DNA of 64,000 nucleotides from Lysobacterales bacterium (GTDB taxonomy: Bacteria > Pseudomonadota > Gammaproteobacteria > Xanthomonadales > Xanthomonadaceae): positions 124,001 to 188,000 of the forward strand of contig JAFLDZ010000002.1 of NCBI GenBank assembly GCA_017302135.1, in the 5' to 3' direction. Below, piece by piece: positions 9,120 through 18,699 of the stretch. A program made the position numbers and the translations under genes. How positions within the stretch are numbered: position 1 is the stretch's first letter; the number at the start of each line of letters is the position of its first letter. The notes beneath the pieces are model-generated. The model saw only the letters and a program-made list of their open reading frames with translations, did not search any database and had not been told where the DNA came from.

Positions 9120-11021
9120 TCAATGCGTGCGCGCTGGCTTGCCGAGCCGCCGGTAGAGCGTGCTGCGATTGACGCCAAGCAGCCGTGCCGCGCGGGCAAT
9201 GTTGCCATCGCAGGCCGCAAGCGTTTCGCGCATCGCGGTTTCTTCCAGAACATCGAGCTGCGCGAAGCCTGCGGCGAGCGGCGAAGAGGTCGCCAACGTC
9301 TGCGGTTTCGGCGTCTGCAGATAGCCGGGCAGCGCGTCGAGACCGATGTTCGCACCCTCATCATGCAGCGCAACGAGCGTGCGCAGGCAGGCAACGAGCT
9401 GGCGCCAGTTGCCGGGCCAGGCGTGTGCGGCAAGCGCGCGCTGCGCTTCGTCGGTAAGTACGCGTTGCTGTGCGATCCGCGACCACAGCGCATCGACGAT
9501 GGCCGCACGGTCCGCGGCATCGCGCAGCGGTGCGAGCCGTTCGATGTGATGCGCGACGCGGTAGTAGAGATCGGCGCGGAAACGACGCTCGGCGATGGCG
9601 GTTTCGAGATCGCAGTGGGTCGCGCAGATCAGGGCGAAATCGAGTTTCACCGGTTTGCCGCCGCCCAGCGGCGACAGTTCGCGCTCCTGCAGCACACGCA
9701 GCAGCCGCGGCTGCAGCGCGAGCGGCATATCGCCGATTTCGTCGAGGAACAGCACGCCGCCGTTGGCCTGGCGCAGCAGCCCCGGATTGCCTTGGCGACG
9801 CGCGCCGGTGAAGGCGCCTTCCTCGTAGCCGAACAGTTCGGCTTCGATCAGGCCTTCCGGCAGTGCCGCGCAGTTCACCGCCACGAATGGCTGCCCGTGG
9901 CGCGCGCAGCGGCGGTGCAGTTCGCGGGCGAAGACTTCCTTGCCGGTGCCGGTTTCGCCGACGATCAGCACGGGTAATTCGGCATCCAGCACGCGGCAGG
10001 CGCGATCCAGCGCAGCCGTCGTGGCGGCATCGAAGAGCGGTGCGTCGATGGGGCGTGTCGGCGGCCGGGCGATGGCGTGGGCATGAACGCCACGTGCTGG
10101 TGCTGCGGGTACGGCAATGCGCTGGGTCGCGCGCGCTTCATCGATACGCCCGAACAGCGCGCGCCCGAAGCGATCGCGCAGAACACCATCGCGACGCAGC
10201 AGCGAAAGCGCGTCATCGAACAATCCGTCGTAGGTGGCGCGACCGAGATCGTCGCGCTGCAGATCCAGCAGCGCCAGGCCGGCCTGATTGGCGGCGACGA
10301 GTTTGCCGGCGCGGAAGGCCAGCAGGCCCTCGCGCGCCGAGCCCAGCAGCGTGGGATCGCGATGCAGGCGAAGCAGTTCGCAATCGTCGATGCCATCGTC
10401 GAAATAGCGGTGCTCGATGTTCGCGACTGCCATCCGCACCAGTCCCAGCGCGTGCAGATGCTGGGCGCGGGAATCGCCGGTGATGTCGAGCACGCCGACG
10501 AGTTGGCCGTAAGGGTCGTGGATCGGGGTGGCGTTGCAGGTGAGGATGCCGTGGGTGGCGCGATAGTGTTCGCTGCCGCGTACTTCGACCGCGCGGCGCT
10601 CGACGATCGCGGTGCCGATGGCGTTGGTGCCGACCTGCGCCTCGTTCCAGCAGGTGCCCGGCATCAGCGCCACGCGTCCAGCCTTGTCGAGGAACTGCGG
10701 ATGACCGGCTGCGTCGAGGACCCAGCCGGTGTCGTCGGTCAGCACCACGATGCTGCCGCTGGCGTCGGCATCGCTGGACAGACTGGCGAGTTCCGCGCGC
10801 GCGAGGCGCCAGAGCCGCTCGTTGCGTTCGCGCATCTCGCGCAGGCGCGCATCCGGGATCGGTTCGATCAACGGCGAAGCCTCTGCGGGAAGCCCGAGTC
10901 GCCGGCAGCGCTGCCACGACTGCAGGATGGTCTTCGGTACTTCCGACGGCGCGACATTGCCGCGCTCGAAGAACGCGCGCCGTGCCTGCGAAAAATCCGT
11001 GCTGCTTCGAATGCGGGACAT
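9120..11021 (-). CDS. AcoR-type sigma-54-dependent transcriptional activator
   Basis: A 633-residue bacterial enhancer-binding protein of the AcoR/AcxR/ExaE class. It has an N-terminal sensory region with a GAF domain (about 60-210). The central AAA+ sigma-54 interaction domain carries Walker A VGETGTGKE and the sigma-54 contact motif GAFTGA. The C-terminus is a Fis-type helix-turn-helix, ending with GVNRSTLYRRL. The start was set at MSRIRSS (11021), which has normal coding character, rather than at the far upstream end of the frame. It is transcribed divergently from the aldehyde dehydrogenase gene, which has a perfect -24/-12 promoter. It therefore very probably activates that gene in response to an alcohol or aldehyde. 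Confidence 0.93.
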   Translation of the reverse strand: MSRIRSSTDFSQARRAFFERGNVAPSEVPKTILQSWQRCRRLGLPAEASPLIEPIPDARLREMRERNERLWRLARAELASLSSDADASGSIVVLTDDTGWVLDAAGHPQFLDKAGRVALMPGTCWNEAQVGTNAIGTAIVERRAVEVRGSEHYRATHGILTCNATPIHDPYGQLVGVLDITGDSRAQHLHALGLVRMAVANIEHRYFDDGIDDCELLRLHRDPTLLGSAREGLLAFRAGKLVAANQAGLALLDLQRDDLGRATYDGLFDDALSLLRRDGVLRDRFGRALFGRIDEARATQRIAVPAAPARGVHAHAIARPPTRPIDAPLFDAATTAALDRACRVLDAELPVLIVGETGTGKEVFARELHRRCARHGQPFVAVNCAALPEGLIEAELFGYEEGAFTGARRQGNPGLLRQANGGVLFLDEIGDMPLALQPRLLRVLQERELSPLGGGKPVKLDFALICATHCDLETAIAERRFRADLYYRVAHHIERLAPLRDAADRAAIVDALWSRIAQQRVLTDEAQRALAAHAWPGNWRQLVACLRTLVALHDEGANIGLDALPGYLQTPKPQTLATSSPLAAGFAQLDVLEETAMRETLAACDGNIARAARLLGVNRSTLYRRLGKPARTH

Positions 11022-11031
11022 CGTGCCTCCA

Positions 11032-11048
11032 TGTCGCAAAATGCGACA
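11032..11048. promoter_or_regulatory. Perfect palindrome, probable activator-binding site (UAS)
   Basis: TGTCGCA-AAA-TGCGACA: seven-base perfect arms with a three-base spacer, 141-157 bp upstream of the -24 element of the aldehyde dehydrogenase promoter. TGTCGC/GCGACA half-sites resemble those described for AcoR-family activators. Related half-sites (GCGACA near 11096, TTGTCGC at 11129) recur in the interval. The spacing fits an enhancer bound by the divergent regulator. Confidence 0.65.
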
Positions 11049-11096
11049 GCCGTTGCGACGGCCGTAGCAATAAACACCACAAACCGCGACATAGCG

Positions 11097-11131
11097 CAAT
11101 CGACAGATGTTGTGCAATGCAACATCGATTG
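11097..11131. promoter_or_regulatory. Second imperfect palindrome in the aldehyde dehydrogenase promoter region
   Basis: GATGTTG (11106-11112) and CAACATC (11120-11126) are perfect inverted arms separated by seven bases. They are flanked outward by CAATC and GATTG, extending the symmetry to about 35 bases with a four-base insertion on the left. It lies 58-92 bp upstream of the -24/-12 promoter, so it may be a second activator site or an IHF-independent enhancer element. Confidence 0.4.
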
Positions 11132-11188
11132 TCGCAAGTGCTCGTCGCGATTGGATTCGAGTGATGCTGCAATGCGTCAGAGATGCTT

Positions 11189-11204
11189 TGGCACCGGACT
11201 TGCA
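11189..11204 (+). promoter_or_regulatory. Sigma-54 (-24/-12) promoter
   Basis: TGGCAC-N5-TTGCA: the exact consensus of RpoN promoters, with the invariant GG and GC dinucleotides at correct spacing. It lies 36 bp upstream of the ATG of the aldehyde dehydrogenase gene on the same strand. The divergent gene encodes a GAFTGA-type sigma-54 activator, which strongly supports the call. Confidence 0.93.
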
Positions 11205-11239
11205 ACAGGTGAAGACACATCTTCCACACGGAGTCCGCC

Positions 11240-12763
11240 ATGAACGCTCTCGCAAAACCGTCCGGTCACGACCACACCGCGATCTTCAAACCGCAGTACG
11301 ACAACTACATCGGCGGCAAGTGGGTCGCACCGCATGGCGGCGAATACTTCGACAACATCACCCCGATCACCGGCAAGGTCTTCACCCGTATCGCGCGTTC
11401 CAACAAGGACGACATCGAAGCCGCGCTCGACGCCGCGCATGCCGCCAAGGACGCGTGGGGCAAGACTTCCACGACCGAACGCTCGAACATCCTCAATCGC
11501 ATCGCCGACCGGATCGAACAGAATCTCGACCTTCTGGCGCATGCCGAGACCTGGGACAACGGCAAACCGATCCGCGAGACGCTCAATGCCGACATCCCGC
11601 TGGTCGTCGATCACTTCCGCTATTTCGCAGGCGTGATCCGCGCCCAGGAAGGCGGGATCAGCGAAATCGATCAGGACACCGTCGCCTACCATTTCCAGGA
11701 GCCCTTGGGCGTCGTCGGTCAGATCATTCCGTGGAACTTCCCGATCCTGATGGCCGCATGGAAATTGGCGCCGGCACTGGCGGCGGGCAATTGCGTGGTG
11801 CTCAAACCCGCCGAACAGACGCCGGCCAGCATCCTGGTGCTGATGGAAGTCATCGGCGATCTGCTGCCGCCCGGCGTTCTCAATGTGGTCAACGGGTTCG
11901 GTCTGGAAGCCGGCAAGCCGCTGGCGTCGAGCCCGCGCATCGCCAAGATCGCATTCACCGGCGAGACCACCACCGGCCGCCTGATCATGCAGTACGCCAG
12001 CCAGAATCTGATCCCGGTCACGGTCGAACTCGGCGGCAAATCGCCCAACATCTTTTTCGCCGATGTCATGGACAGCGACGACGATTTCCTCGACAAGGCG
12101 ATCGAAGGCTTCGTGCTGTTCGCATTCAATCAGGGCGAAGTCTGCACCTGTCCTTCGCGTGCGCTGATCCACGAATCGATCTACGAGAAGTTCATGGCGC
12201 GGGTCTTGACGCGGATTGCTGCGATCAAGCAAGGCGACCCGCTCGATACCAGCACCATGGTCGGTGCGCAGGCATCCAGCGAGCAGTTGGAGAAGATCCT
12301 GAGCTATATCGACATCGGCAAGCAGGAAGGCGCCGAAGTGCTGATCGGCGGCGAGCGCAATGTCCTCGGCGGCGATCTCGCCGGCGGCTTCTACGTGAAG
12401 CCGACCGTGTTCAAGGGCCACAACAAGATGCGCGTCTTCCAGGAGGAAATCTTCGGGCCGGTGGTGTCGGTGACCACGTTCAAGACCGACGAGGAGGCGC
12501 TGCAGATCGCCAACGACACGCTGTATGGTCTCGGCGCCGGCATCTGGAGCCGCGATGGCAACCGTTTGTATCGTTTCGGGCGTGCGATCCAGGCCGGGCG
12601 CGTGTGGACCAACTGCTACCACGCCTATCCGGCGCATGCGGCATTCGGAGGCTACAAGCAGTCGGGTGTCGGTCGAGAAAACCACAAGATGATGCTCAAC
12701 CATTATCAACAGACCAAGAATCTGCTGGTCAGCTATTCGCCGAAGGCGCTGGGCTTCTTCTGA
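11240..12763 (+). CDS. exaC: NAD-dependent aldehyde dehydrogenase (ExaC/AldB type)
   Basis: A 507-residue aldehyde dehydrogenase oxidising acetaldehyde or related aldehydes to acids in the cytoplasm. Catalytic Cys302 lies in GEVCTCPSR and the general base Glu263 in VELGGKSP; the NAD-binding segment reads PWNFP. The C-terminus ([20 protein letters not shown]) is typical of the ExaC/AldB/AcoD branch. Transcription from the sigma-54 promoter 36 bp upstream under control of the divergent AcoR-type activator is nearly certain. The DUF779 gene follows after 48 bp, a recurrent pairing. The exact aldehyde substrate is not shown by sequence. Confidence 0.93.
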   Translation: MNALAKPSGHDHTAIFKPQYDNYIGGKWVAPHGGEYFDNITPITGKVFTRIARSNKDDIEAALDAAHAAKDAWGKTSTTERSNILNRIADRIEQNLDLLAHAETWDNGKPIRETLNADIPLVVDHFRYFAGVIRAQEGGISEIDQDTVAYHFQEPLGVVGQIIPWNFPILMAAWKLAPALAAGNCVVLKPAEQTPASILVLMEVIGDLLPPGVLNVVNGFGLEAGKPLASSPRIAKIAFTGETTTGRLIMQYASQNLIPVTVELGGKSPNIFFADVMDSDDDFLDKAIEGFVLFAFNQGEVCTCPSRALIHESIYEKFMARVLTRIAAIKQGDPLDTSTMVGAQASSEQLEKILSYIDIGKQEGAEVLIGGERNVLGGDLAGGFYVKPTVFKGHNKMRVFQEEIFGPVVSVTTFKTDEEALQIANDTLYGLGAGIWSRDGNRLYRFGRAIQAGRVWTNCYHAYPAHAAFGGYKQSGVGRENHKMMLNHYQQTKNLLVSYSPKALGFF

Positions 12764-12811
12764 TCCACTGCCGCCGCCGGGCTTCGAGCCCGGCGGCGCT
12801 GGAGATACGAC

Positions 12812-13189
12812 ATGTCCGATCCGCCGCTGCAGGTGATGGCGACCTTGAGTGCGCTGCAACTGATCGACAAGCTGCGCGCGCGTCACGGTGCGCTGATGTT
12901 CCACCAGTCCGGCGGCTGCTGCGATGGTTCATCGCCGATGTGTTTCCCGGAGGGCGAATTCCTCGTCGGCGACAACGACGTGAAACTGGGCGAGATCGGC
13001 GGCGCGTCGTTCTATATCAGCCGGCCGCAGTTCGAGTACTGGAAGCACACGCAATTGATCATCGACGTCGTCGAAGGGCGCGGCGGCATGTTTTCGCTGG
13101 AGAACGGCGAGGGCGTACGCTTTCTGGTGCGGTCGCGATTGTTTTCCGACGATGAATTCGCGGCGTTGGCGGCTGCGGGTCGGGTTTAG
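12812..13189 (+). CDS. DUF779 family protein
   Basis: A 125-residue protein of the DUF779 family, recognised from HQSGGCCDGSSPMC and the following EFLVGDNDVKLGEIGG. Genes of this family usually sit directly after an AldB/ExaC-type aldehyde dehydrogenase, as here, and are presumed to act with it. The Cys-Cys...Cys cluster (GGCCDGSSPMC) could bind metal or react with an aldehyde; that is inference. It is expected to be cotranscribed from the sigma-54 promoter. No enzymatic role is established as far as I know. Confidence 0.9.
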   Translation: MSDPPLQVMATLSALQLIDKLRARHGALMFHQSGGCCDGSSPMCFPEGEFLVGDNDVKLGEIGGASFYISRPQFEYWKHTQLIIDVVEGRGGMFSLENGEGVRFLVRSRLFSDDEFAALAAAGRV

Positions 13190-13199
13190 CGGCAGATTG

Positions 13200-13222
13200 G
13201 CAGGCTGTTTTCAACAGCCTGC
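13200..13222. terminator. Hairpin between convergent genes
   Basis: GCAGGCTGTT (13200-13209) and AACAGCCTGC (13213-13222) are perfect arms with a three-base loop. They sit between DUF779 and the convergent LodB-like gene and touch the stop codon of the latter. A bidirectional terminator or REP-type palindrome is likely. Confidence 0.6.
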
Positions 13223-14394
13223 TACGCCTCAACAGCAGCGTCCGTGGGCGGATGCACATGATCCGCGCTGCGTCGCGTCCAGAAATCCGACGCTGGCCAT
13301 CGCGATTCCATGCGGTAGAACGCGGTCAGCCGTTCGCGATAGACGCGGTGGATATCGAGCAGATGATCCGAATAGCGCGAAAGCGCATCCGCATCGCCTT
13401 TCCCGCATTCAACGATCGCCTGTGCGCCGCGCAGACCGGTGTACAACGCGTTGGAGATGCCTTTCGAGGACAACGGGTCGAAAGCGAGCGCGGCATCGCC
13501 CACGGTGAGCCATCGTTGCCCCTCGGCAGGCAGACCTGCTGCCCGGTCGAGATGACTGCTGGACGCATCCGCGCCATGCGGCGACGACGACGACCGGTAG
13601 CCGTGTTCGTCGCAGAGCGTGCGCATCCGTGGAGCGGCTTGCAGCGCATCCCAGAGACCTTCGCGCGTGAGCAGACTACGGCGATCGGCGAGATCGGCAT
13701 CGCCGAGAAAGGCGACAAGACGTTCGCGAGAAGGCAGCAAAACGCTGTACCACCAGCCCTGTTCGACGGCTTCGATCCAGGTGCGGCCGTCGCGATCGGT
13801 ATCGGCGTCGCTGTGCAGGCGCATGTGGAAAGCGAGCAGCCGGTCGTAATCGATCCGTGTCGCGCCGAGCTGACGCGCGAGCGTGGCGGATCGTCCGCTG
13901 GCATCGATCAGCCAGCGGCATTCGATGGCATCTTCCGTACCCCGCGTGCGCAGCTGAAGGCGGTAGGGCTCGTCGTTCGACGCCGATGCGGTCAGCGAAA
14001 GTTTTGCCTCACGCACGATCTCCGCGCCCGATACGCGCGCATGCTCGAATAAAGTCGCATCGAAGCGCACGCGGTCCAACTGCAGGCCATGGCCGTGCAG
14101 TTGGAACATGAAGTCGTTGGCGTGCGCCGCGTCGTCGCCCCAGTACGCGAGCGTGCCGTGGCAGGGGCGGTGGCCGTCGGCGAGCACGCGTTCGTGCACG
14201 CCGAGATCGCGCAGCAGATGGCGTGCGGATGGCGGCAAGCCTTCGCCGATCTTGTACTTGCCGTGCCGCGGCGAACGCGCGTTGCCGGCATCGGCCAGCA
14301 GCACGCGCAGACCGGCACGCGCGAGCACGATGGCGGCGGCGGCCCCGGCCGGGCCACCGCCCGCGATCGCGGCATCGTAAACGTTTGCGCGCAT
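13222..14394 (-). CDS. lodB: LodB-like FAD-dependent oxidoreductase (quinone-cofactor maturation)
   Basis: A 390-residue flavoprotein of the PHBH/tryptophan-halogenase superfamily. The N-terminal FAD fingerprint AIAGGGPAGAAAAIVLA is clear, and the GD-motif region is WLTVGDAALAFDPLSSKGI. It begins 3 bp after the LodA-like gene stops, so the two form an operon. In Marinomonas mediterranea the partner flavoprotein LodB is required to build the cysteine tryptophylquinone cofactor of LodA. The same role is inferred here from position and family. Free halogenase or hydroxylase activity is a less likely alternative. Confidence 0.85.
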   Translation of the reverse strand: MRANVYDAAIAGGGPAGAAAAIVLARAGLRVLLADAGNARSPRHGKYKIGEGLPPSARHLLRDLGVHERVLADGHRPCHGTLAYWGDDAAHANDFMFQLHGHGLQLDRVRFDATLFEHARVSGAEIVREAKLSLTASASNDEPYRLQLRTRGTEDAIECRWLIDASGRSATLARQLGATRIDYDRLLAFHMRLHSDADTDRDGRTWIEAVEQGWWYSVLLPSRERLVAFLGDADLADRRSLLTREGLWDALQAAPRMRTLCDEHGYRSSSSPHGADASSSHLDRAAGLPAEGQRWLTVGDAALAFDPLSSKGISNALYTGLRGAQAIVECGKGDADALSRYSDHLLDIHRVYRERLTAFYRMESRWPASDFWTRRSADHVHPPTDAAVEA

Positions 14395-14397
14395 GCG

Positions 14398-17300
14398 TCA
14401 GTCGTCGTGCCGGCGATGATGCCGGACCGGCAGCGGCGCCTGCTGCGCGTCCTCGTGGCTCGCGAAATTGGCCGCCTGCGGCAGCGGTCGCGACTTCGGA
14501 TGCGCCTTCAGATTGACCTCACCCGTCAATGCGACTTTCAGCATCGGCTTGGCCTGCGCGGCTGCGCTCATGCTGGAGGCGTCCGCCGGATCCACATCGG
14601 GGCCGTACGACGCCACCATCATCGTCTCCGGGAACGCGGCATCGCCTTCCACGCCGGGCCGTACTTCGACCAGTCCCATCGAACCGTAGATCCGCACCAT
14701 CTGTTCCATCTGCCCGGCGGTGGTGCCGTGCAGCGGTTTGTTCCAACTGGTGCGATTCGAGAACGCTTCGATGCGTCGCGGCATCGGCTGTGCCGGGTCG
14801 ATGACGATGGCGTAATCGTCGGCGGTCAGCACATGGTTCGGCACCCGCGCCGGCCAGAACGTCGGTGCGAACGGGTCGTACGCAGTGTCGTAACCTGCGC
14901 GGCAGAATGCCGTATCGGCCTGCCACGGCAGGCCCATCCAGCGATTGATATCGCCCGGAGCCTGCGCATGCAGCGGGCCTTTGGCCGAAAGCACCGTCGC
15001 CTGATCGAGCGTCTTGCCGTAGTTCGGCGGCTTGACACCTTCGGGCCGCAGGCGGATCCGGAACGGCTTGTGATACAGGGTCAGATGCCGCATCGGCCAG
15101 GTCATTTCGCAGCCGGGATGGAAGGCATCGGCAAGGCAGAACTCCAGCGCGGCGCGATCGAGCATCGCCGGCTGCTGCGCCAGCGGCACTTTGTCGATGC
15201 TGGCCGGCGGTGCCTTGGCCGGACCCCAGTCGGATCGGAAGTCGCCGGTCATCCAGCGCTGCAGGATGTCGTACTGGGTCTGGCTGACGCTCGCGTTCTG
15301 GCGCGGGCTGTCGCCGGCCGGCACTTCCATCGCATCGCCGTAGACCCACGGCCAGGGTAACTGGTTGCCGTCGGGCGGATTCGGCGGACGGAAACTGTTG
15401 AACACCTGACGCCGCAGCTCGGCGTTGGGATCGTATTGTCCAGCGGGCACATTCGCCGACAGCTGCGCGATGAACGCCGCGTTCTCGAAATCGTAGCGGC
15501 CGTTGTGGCCGAACAGGGTCGCGAAACCCTGGTTCACCCACTGCAGGCCCGAGAGCCGCTGCAGGATCGGATAGACATCGTCGGCGAACGATATCTCCGC
15601 AGGCGCCTGCATCCAGCCGGCCTGCACATACAGGTCGTAGAGCAGGTCGTACATGGTCCGCTCGGATTTCACCTGCGGCGCGTAGTTCGGCGGCGCGCTG
15701 ACCACCCATGCCGATTCCACCGGAATGCTGCGCCCTTCGATGTTCACCGTGGCCGAGACCGGCCCGTCGCAGGTGTCGTCGTACCAGTCGTCGGCATTGA
15801 TGAAACCGTTGGGGTCGTTGGCGTTGAAGATCGTCGCGCCCGAGGGCGAAGCGGAAACGCCGTGACCACCGAGAAACAGCAGCCGGCCGCTGGCATCGGT
15901 CTGCAGTTCGCCGATCTTCACCGGCATATCGGTGAACGCGCCCGAGCACATCACCGGCGCGGTGTTCTTGCCGGCGATGGTGCGCGGGCCGGGATCGATC
16001 GCCAGCGTGTCGCGCGCAACGACTTTCGCGTTCCGCAAAGGCACGGCGACCGCCGCGGCCTCCGGGATATCCATCGCGATCTGCCACTGGTACCAGGCCG
16101 CCTTGCGATTGGCGACATGCACCGACCAGAGGATGTCGGCGGAATCGGCGGTCAGCTCGCGAACGATCTCGCCGCCCGCGTTGTAACCGTAGATGCGGAA
16201 CTGCGCGGCTTCTCGTTTGAGCGCGCCGGTCGCGTCGCGATAGAAACCGGCCGGCTGCGGCGCGGGATCGGCGACCTGCGGGCCGACGTAATAGGCATCG
16301 ACGCTGTTGCCGACCCGCGCGATGCCGATCGCCGGATGGATCGCGGCGCGGACGATGCGGGTGTCTTTCGCGCCCGGATAATCCACGCCGGGCGCGTATT
16401 GCGGTGGACGCGGCACGACCGGCTCCGCCTGCGGCACGCCGTTGACGTTGCGGCGGTTCGCTGCGGATGCGCGGTACACGACCTTGCGCGCCTCGGCGAT
16501 GCTGCCCGCAGGCTTGTGGACGGGCAGGGCGTGCCACGGGTTGTAGGCGAGGTTCTCGCCGTAGGTGGACTGGCCGCGCGTGCCGGCATCCTGCCGGGGC
16601 AGGATCAGCGTCGCGACATGGATCGGCGGACTGGCGGTTTCGCTCCAGCGCACGGTGGCGGCGTCGAGCGGCATCTCCTCATCGTTGGTCTGGAACTGCA
16701 CCAGGAACCGGAACCGCGCTTCGCCGCGCTGGATGCGCGCATGCAGATCGGCGCGCAGATAGAACGGATCGCTGTAGTCGGGCCCGCCATCCGCAGGCGG
16801 CACCGGATCGACGGGTTCGAGCTTGTATTTGACGTAGCGGCCTTCGCCGAAGCTCGACGGAAGCACGCTCCAGTAAGCGCTCACCAGCACCGACGGCACC
16901 TGCTTGGCCATGTCGTCGAGGATCTGCTGGGTGACGGGATGCTGGCGCAGATAGTCGTCGCCCTTGCCATGCAACGACTGGCAGGTGAATTCGCACATGT
17001 CCTTCGCGGTATCGACGAAGAACACATCGTGGTTCTGCAGGATGAAATCGTGGGTCGTGGCGTCCTGGTCCGGTTCCAGCAGCTTCTCGCCATCGACGCC
17101 GAACAGCTTGATGCCGATCCCCATCGTGCCCTTGATGTCGGGCCTGCCCGGCTGCACGTCGCTGGAGAAACGCACCCACACCGGATATTCCGGCGCCTGC
17201 GCGAATACGCCGACGCGCAGCGCTTCCGGCAGATCGGGTTCGATCACGAAACGACCGTGCGCCACACCGTGCAGGCGCAGGAATACCGGTCGCGTCGCGG

Positions 17301-17472
17301 GGTCGCGACCAGCGGCCATGCCCGCGCCCTGGAAATAATCGACGAAGAGTTGTTTCAGGCCGGCGATCGGATCGCTGTCGCAACAGCACGGGCTGGGCGG
17401 CAATGTCGGCGGTAGCGTGATGGGTGTCGCTTTGCAAGTTTCGGACGCGGACGGGTCTGTGGTATCGGACAT
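14398..17472 (-). CDS. Catalase-like domain fused to LodA-type CTQ-dependent oxidase
   Basis: A 1024-residue protein in two parts. Residues about 30-345 resemble the catalase superfamily: AHGRFVIEPDLPE, VWVRFSSDV, a DFILQNHDVFFVD segment (Asn147), LAYNPWHALPVH and a possible proximal-Tyr segment VVYRASAANRR (Tyr333). The usual distal haem His seems absent; by eye that position is hydrophobic. Residues about 370-1000 are LodA/GoxA-like, starting IHPAIGIARVGNS and including PWPWVYGDA. Cys788 (HPGCEMTW) and Trp850 (LPWQAD), 62 apart, are candidates for the cysteine tryptophylquinone. Cys779 is an alternative. LodA oxidases deaminate amino acids and release H2O2, so a fused peroxide-handling domain makes sense. 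The gene leads a two-gene operon with lodB. There is no signal peptide; the N-terminus is Pro-rich with CCC at 29-31. Confidence 0.85.
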   Translation of the reverse strand: MSDTTDPSASETCKATPITLPPTLPPSPCCCDSDPIAGLKQLFVDYFQGAGMAAGRDPATRPVFLRLHGVAHGRFVIEPDLPEALRVGVFAQAPEYPVWVRFSSDVQPGRPDIKGTMGIGIKLFGVDGEKLLEPDQDATTHDFILQNHDVFFVDTAKDMCEFTCQSLHGKGDDYLRQHPVTQQILDDMAKQVPSVLVSAYWSVLPSSFGEGRYVKYKLEPVDPVPPADGGPDYSDPFYLRADLHARIQRGEARFRFLVQFQTNDEEMPLDAATVRWSETASPPIHVATLILPRQDAGTRGQSTYGENLAYNPWHALPVHKPAGSIAEARKVVYRASAANRRNVNGVPQAEPVVPRPPQYAPGVDYPGAKDTRIVRAAIHPAIGIARVGNSVDAYYVGPQVADPAPQPAGFYRDATGALKREAAQFRIYGYNAGGEIVRELTADSADILWSVHVANRKAAWYQWQIAMDIPEAAAVAVPLRNAKVVARDTLAIDPGPRTIAGKNTAPVMCSGAFTDMPVKIGELQTDASGRLLFLGGHGVSASPSGATIFNANDPNGFINADDWYDDTCDGPVSATVNIEGRSIPVESAWVVSAPPNYAPQVKSERTMYDLLYDLYVQAGWMQAPAEISFADDVYPILQRLSGLQWVNQGFATLFGHNGRYDFENAAFIAQLSANVPAGQYDPNAELRRQVFNSFRPPNPPDGNQLPWPWVYGDAMEVPAGDSPRQNASVSQTQYDILQRWMTGDFRSDWGPAKAPPASIDKVPLAQQPAMLDRAALEFCLADAFHPGCEMTWPMRHLTLYHKPFRIRLRPEGVKPPNYGKTLDQATVLSAKGPLHAQAPGDINRWMGLPWQADTAFCRAGYDTAYDPFAPTFWPARVPNHVLTADDYAIVIDPAQPMPRRIEAFSNRTSWNKPLHGTTAGQMEQMVRIYGSMGLVEVRPGVEGDAAFPETMMVASYGPDVDPADASSMSAAAQAKPMLKVALTGEVNLKAHPKSRPLPQAANFASHEDAQQAPLPVRHHRRHDD

Positions 17473-17550
17473 GGTCTAACTTCCCCTGTTGGACGCTCGT
17501 GGAGCGTGAATCCTTCGATGGATCGCGATCTTTCGCCAGCTGGCAGATGA

Positions 17551-18138
<588 letters not shown>

Positions 18139-18177
18139 CGTGCGGTCCGCCGTGAGGCACGCGATGAAGAACGCTGA

Positions 18178-18642
18178 TCAACTGCGCTTCCGCGCCAGTT
18201 CCTGATCCAGTTCCTCATCGAAGCTCTTCACCGACAGGCTGACTTCGCGGCCCATCGCCAGACTGGCGATCAGCAGGCAGAGCATGCCGATCAGCGCCAG
18301 CACGGTGGGCACGGCACCGAGTTTGAATCCCAGCAGGGCATCGGCCGCCAAGCCCAGACTGGTGCCGACAAAAAATCCCAGCGCGGCGTACAGCGTCCAG
18401 CACGCGCGCAGTACCAATGCGGCGCGGGCGCGATGCCGCGCGATCTGCGTATCGCGTTCGTTGCGATCCGGTGCGTCCTGCTCCCAGGCTACGATCAGGC
18501 TGCGCAGACGGTCGACGACGCGCGCCAGCCGGGCATTGGCCGACACCAGCAGCGAGCCGGTGGCGGCCATCAACAGGGCCGGCGCCAGCATCGCGGCGAG
18601 GATGGCGTGGTGATCGAGCGAGGGAGTAAGCGCCATACGCAT
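18178..18642 (-). CDS. DUF2721 family membrane protein
   Basis: A 154-residue protein with three predicted transmembrane helices (about residues 13-33, 80-102 and 108-130) and a basic cytoplasmic loop with a [12 protein letters not shown] segment. This layout and the [15 protein letters not shown] start match the DUF2721 family of small inner-membrane proteins. The role is unknown. It is convergent with tadA (40 bp apart) and divergent from orn. MALTPS, two codons in, is an equally good start. Confidence 0.8.
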   Translation of the reverse strand: MRMALTPSLDHHAILAAMLAPALLMAATGSLLVSANARLARVVDRLRSLIVAWEQDAPDRNERDTQIARHRARAALVLRACWTLYAALGFFVGTSLGLAADALLGFKLGAVPTVLALIGMLCLLIASLAMGREVSLSVKSFDEELDQELARKRS

Positions 18643-18699
18643 GGGCCAACGGAGGAGGCTGGGATATCATGCGGGTTCCCGATGTGCGATGCGAGCGAT

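Noticed and set aside
15436..17415. A 659-codon plus-strand frame
   Set aside because: It is antisense to the catalase-LodA fusion; no domain is visible in it.
14398..17472. Possibility that the catalase-LodA fusion is a sequencing artefact joining two genes
   Set aside because: The linker (about residues 345-375) is Pro-rich, in frame and free of any internal start with a ribosome site, and the single frame is open for 1024 codons. Not excluded absolutely, but the sequence supports a true fusion.
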